From assembly GCA_946538445.1 (NCBI GenBank), contig CAMNGO010000150.1:1-5302 (forward strand): a DNA stretch of 5,302 bases, in the 5' to 3' direction. The stretch is from an uncultured Lachnospiraceae bacterium (GTDB lineage Bacteria; Bacillota; Clostridia; Lachnospirales; Lachnospiraceae). Below, in pieces: positions 4,901 through 5,302 of the stretch. Below the pieces are notes generated by a model that saw only the letters and a program-made list of their open reading frames with translations, made no database searches and had not been told where the DNA came from. Made by a program: the position numbers and the translations under genes. Positions within the stretch are counted from its first letter, which is position 1, and the number at the start of each line of letters is the position of its first letter.

Positions 4901-4908
4901 GGAGGTGA
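4901..4908 (+). promoter_or_regulatory. Ribosome binding site of rpsL
   Basis: GGAGGTGA is an extended match to the 3' end of 16S rRNA and sits 8 nt before the rpsL ATG at 4917. It fixes the start and predicts very efficient translation. Confidence 0.9.
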
Positions 4909-4916
4909 AAAAAAGA

Positions 4917-5302
4917 ATGCCAACTTTTAATCAGTTAGTTAGAAAAGGTAGACAGTCTTTAACAAAGAAATCCACAGCACCTGCACTTCAGAAAGGATAT
5001 AACTCCCTGAGAAAGAAGTCCACAGATGCCAGCTCCCCACAGAAACGTGGTGTGTGTACTGCTGTTAAAACAGCAACACCGAAAAAGCCTAACTCCGCGC
5101 TTCGTAAGATCGCCAGAGTTCGTCTTTCCAACGGTATCGAAGTTACAAGCTACATTCCGGGTGAAGGCCACAACCTTCAGGAACATAGTGTTGTTCTGAT
5201 CCGTGGCGGTAGAGTAAAAGACTTACCAGGTACAAGATACCATATCGTCAGAGGTACACTTGATACAGCCGGTGTTGCTAACAGAAGACAGGCCCGTTCC
5301 AA
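4917..5302 (+). CDS. rpsL: 30S ribosomal protein S12 (3' truncated by window)
   Basis: 128 complete codons are visible out of an expected ~140; the window ends within the RSKYG-type segment. S12 sits at the 30S decoding centre and controls tRNA selection accuracy. The sequence opens MPTFNQLVRKGRQSL and carries the Gram-positive insertion (residues ~25-40, QKGYNSLRKKSTDASS), followed by the near-invariant SPQKRGVCT (40-48), TPKKPNSALRKIARVRLSNG (54-73), EGHNLQEHSVVLIRGGRVKD (83-102) and LPGTRYHIVRGTLDTAG (103-119). Lys43 (PQKRG) and Lys101 (RVKDLP) correspond to the two lysines where streptomycin-resistance changes occur in other bacteria; both are the normal residue here. Asp102 corresponds to the aspartate methylthiolated by RimO in E. 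coli. It is transcribed away from nrdD and is probably the first gene of an rpsL-rpsG-fusA operon, though nothing after rpsL is visible. Confidence 0.99.
   Translation, partial: MPTFNQLVRKGRQSLTKKSTAPALQKGYNSLRKKSTDASSPQKRGVCTAVKTATPKKPNSALRKIARVRLSNGIEVTSYIPGEGHNLQEHSVVLIRGGRVKDLPGTRYHIVRGTLDTAGVANRRQARS

Larger units (their letters stand above)
4362..4916. other. Divergent nrdD-rpsL intergenic region
   Basis: 555 bases between two divergently transcribed genes, with no convincing coding sequence on either strand. In order it holds the nrdD leader and promoter (4362-4430), a stretch with nothing recognised (4431-4512), the DnaA-box cluster (4513-4667), another stretch with nothing firm (4668-4748, AT-rich towards its end), the rpsL promoter (4749-4777) and the rpsL leader RNA (about 4784-4916). 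A weak TTGACA-18-TATATG pair at 4573-4602 (+) was seen but is not called a promoter. Confidence 0.8.

Noticed and set aside
4959..5186. 75-codon minus-strand ORF within rpsL
   Set aside because: It is antisense to the highly conserved S12 gene, with a cysteine/phenylalanine-rich composition typical of a shadow frame.
1..5302. CRISPR array, insertion sequence, tRNA or rRNA genes
   Set aside because: No repeat-spacer pattern, transposase, terminal repeats or recognisable tRNA/rRNA sequence was found anywhere in the window.

Overview
The window looks like ordinary chromosome from an obligately or facultatively anaerobic Gram-positive bacterium. Clostridia is the likely class and a Lachnospiraceae-type organism the best guess. 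The clues are a class III (oxygen-sensitive) ribonucleotide reductase, an S12 protein with the Gram-positive MPT(F/I)NQL start and internal insertion, AGGAG-type ribosome binding sites before nearly every gene, and consensus sigma-A promoters. The family-level placement is from memory of protein style, not from a search.

Layout. Positions 1-148 (+) are the last 48 codons of a RecD2-type helicase. A tight five-gene cluster on the minus strand runs leftward from about 4361 to 145: nrdD (large catalytic chain of anaerobic RNR), a 50-residue ORF carrying the glycyl-radical motif, nrdG (radical-SAM activase), dut (dUTPase) and comF. Its junctions are +21 nt, an 11-nt overlap, a 4-nt ATGA overlap and +2 nt, so it is almost certainly one transcript. 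comF ends tail-to-tail with recD2, the two reading frames overlapping by 4 nt. From 4362 to 4916 lies a long divergent intergenic region. It contains the nrdD promoter, a cluster of DnaA boxes, a perfect-consensus rpsL promoter and a structured rpsL leader. rpsL (ribosomal protein S12) begins at 4917 (+) and runs off the right edge.

How the genes fit together. NrdD, the small radical-bearing protein and NrdG would make deoxyribonucleoside triphosphates without oxygen. Dut removes dUTP from the pool and supplies dUMP for dTTP synthesis. ComF is linked to uptake of transforming DNA. The cluster is thus a DNA-precursor operon with a DNA-uptake gene at its end.

The most notable observation is that the 770-residue NrdD chain ends after its zinc site without the glycyl-radical motif. 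That motif (RIRRITGYL) is on a separate 50-residue ORF with its own ribosome binding site, in the same frame and separated from nrdD by a single TAG and 21 nt. Second are three perfect DnaA 9-mers plus two degenerate ones between nrdD and rpsL. Third is a run of three hairpins, with a competing alternative pairing, at the start of the rpsL mRNA.
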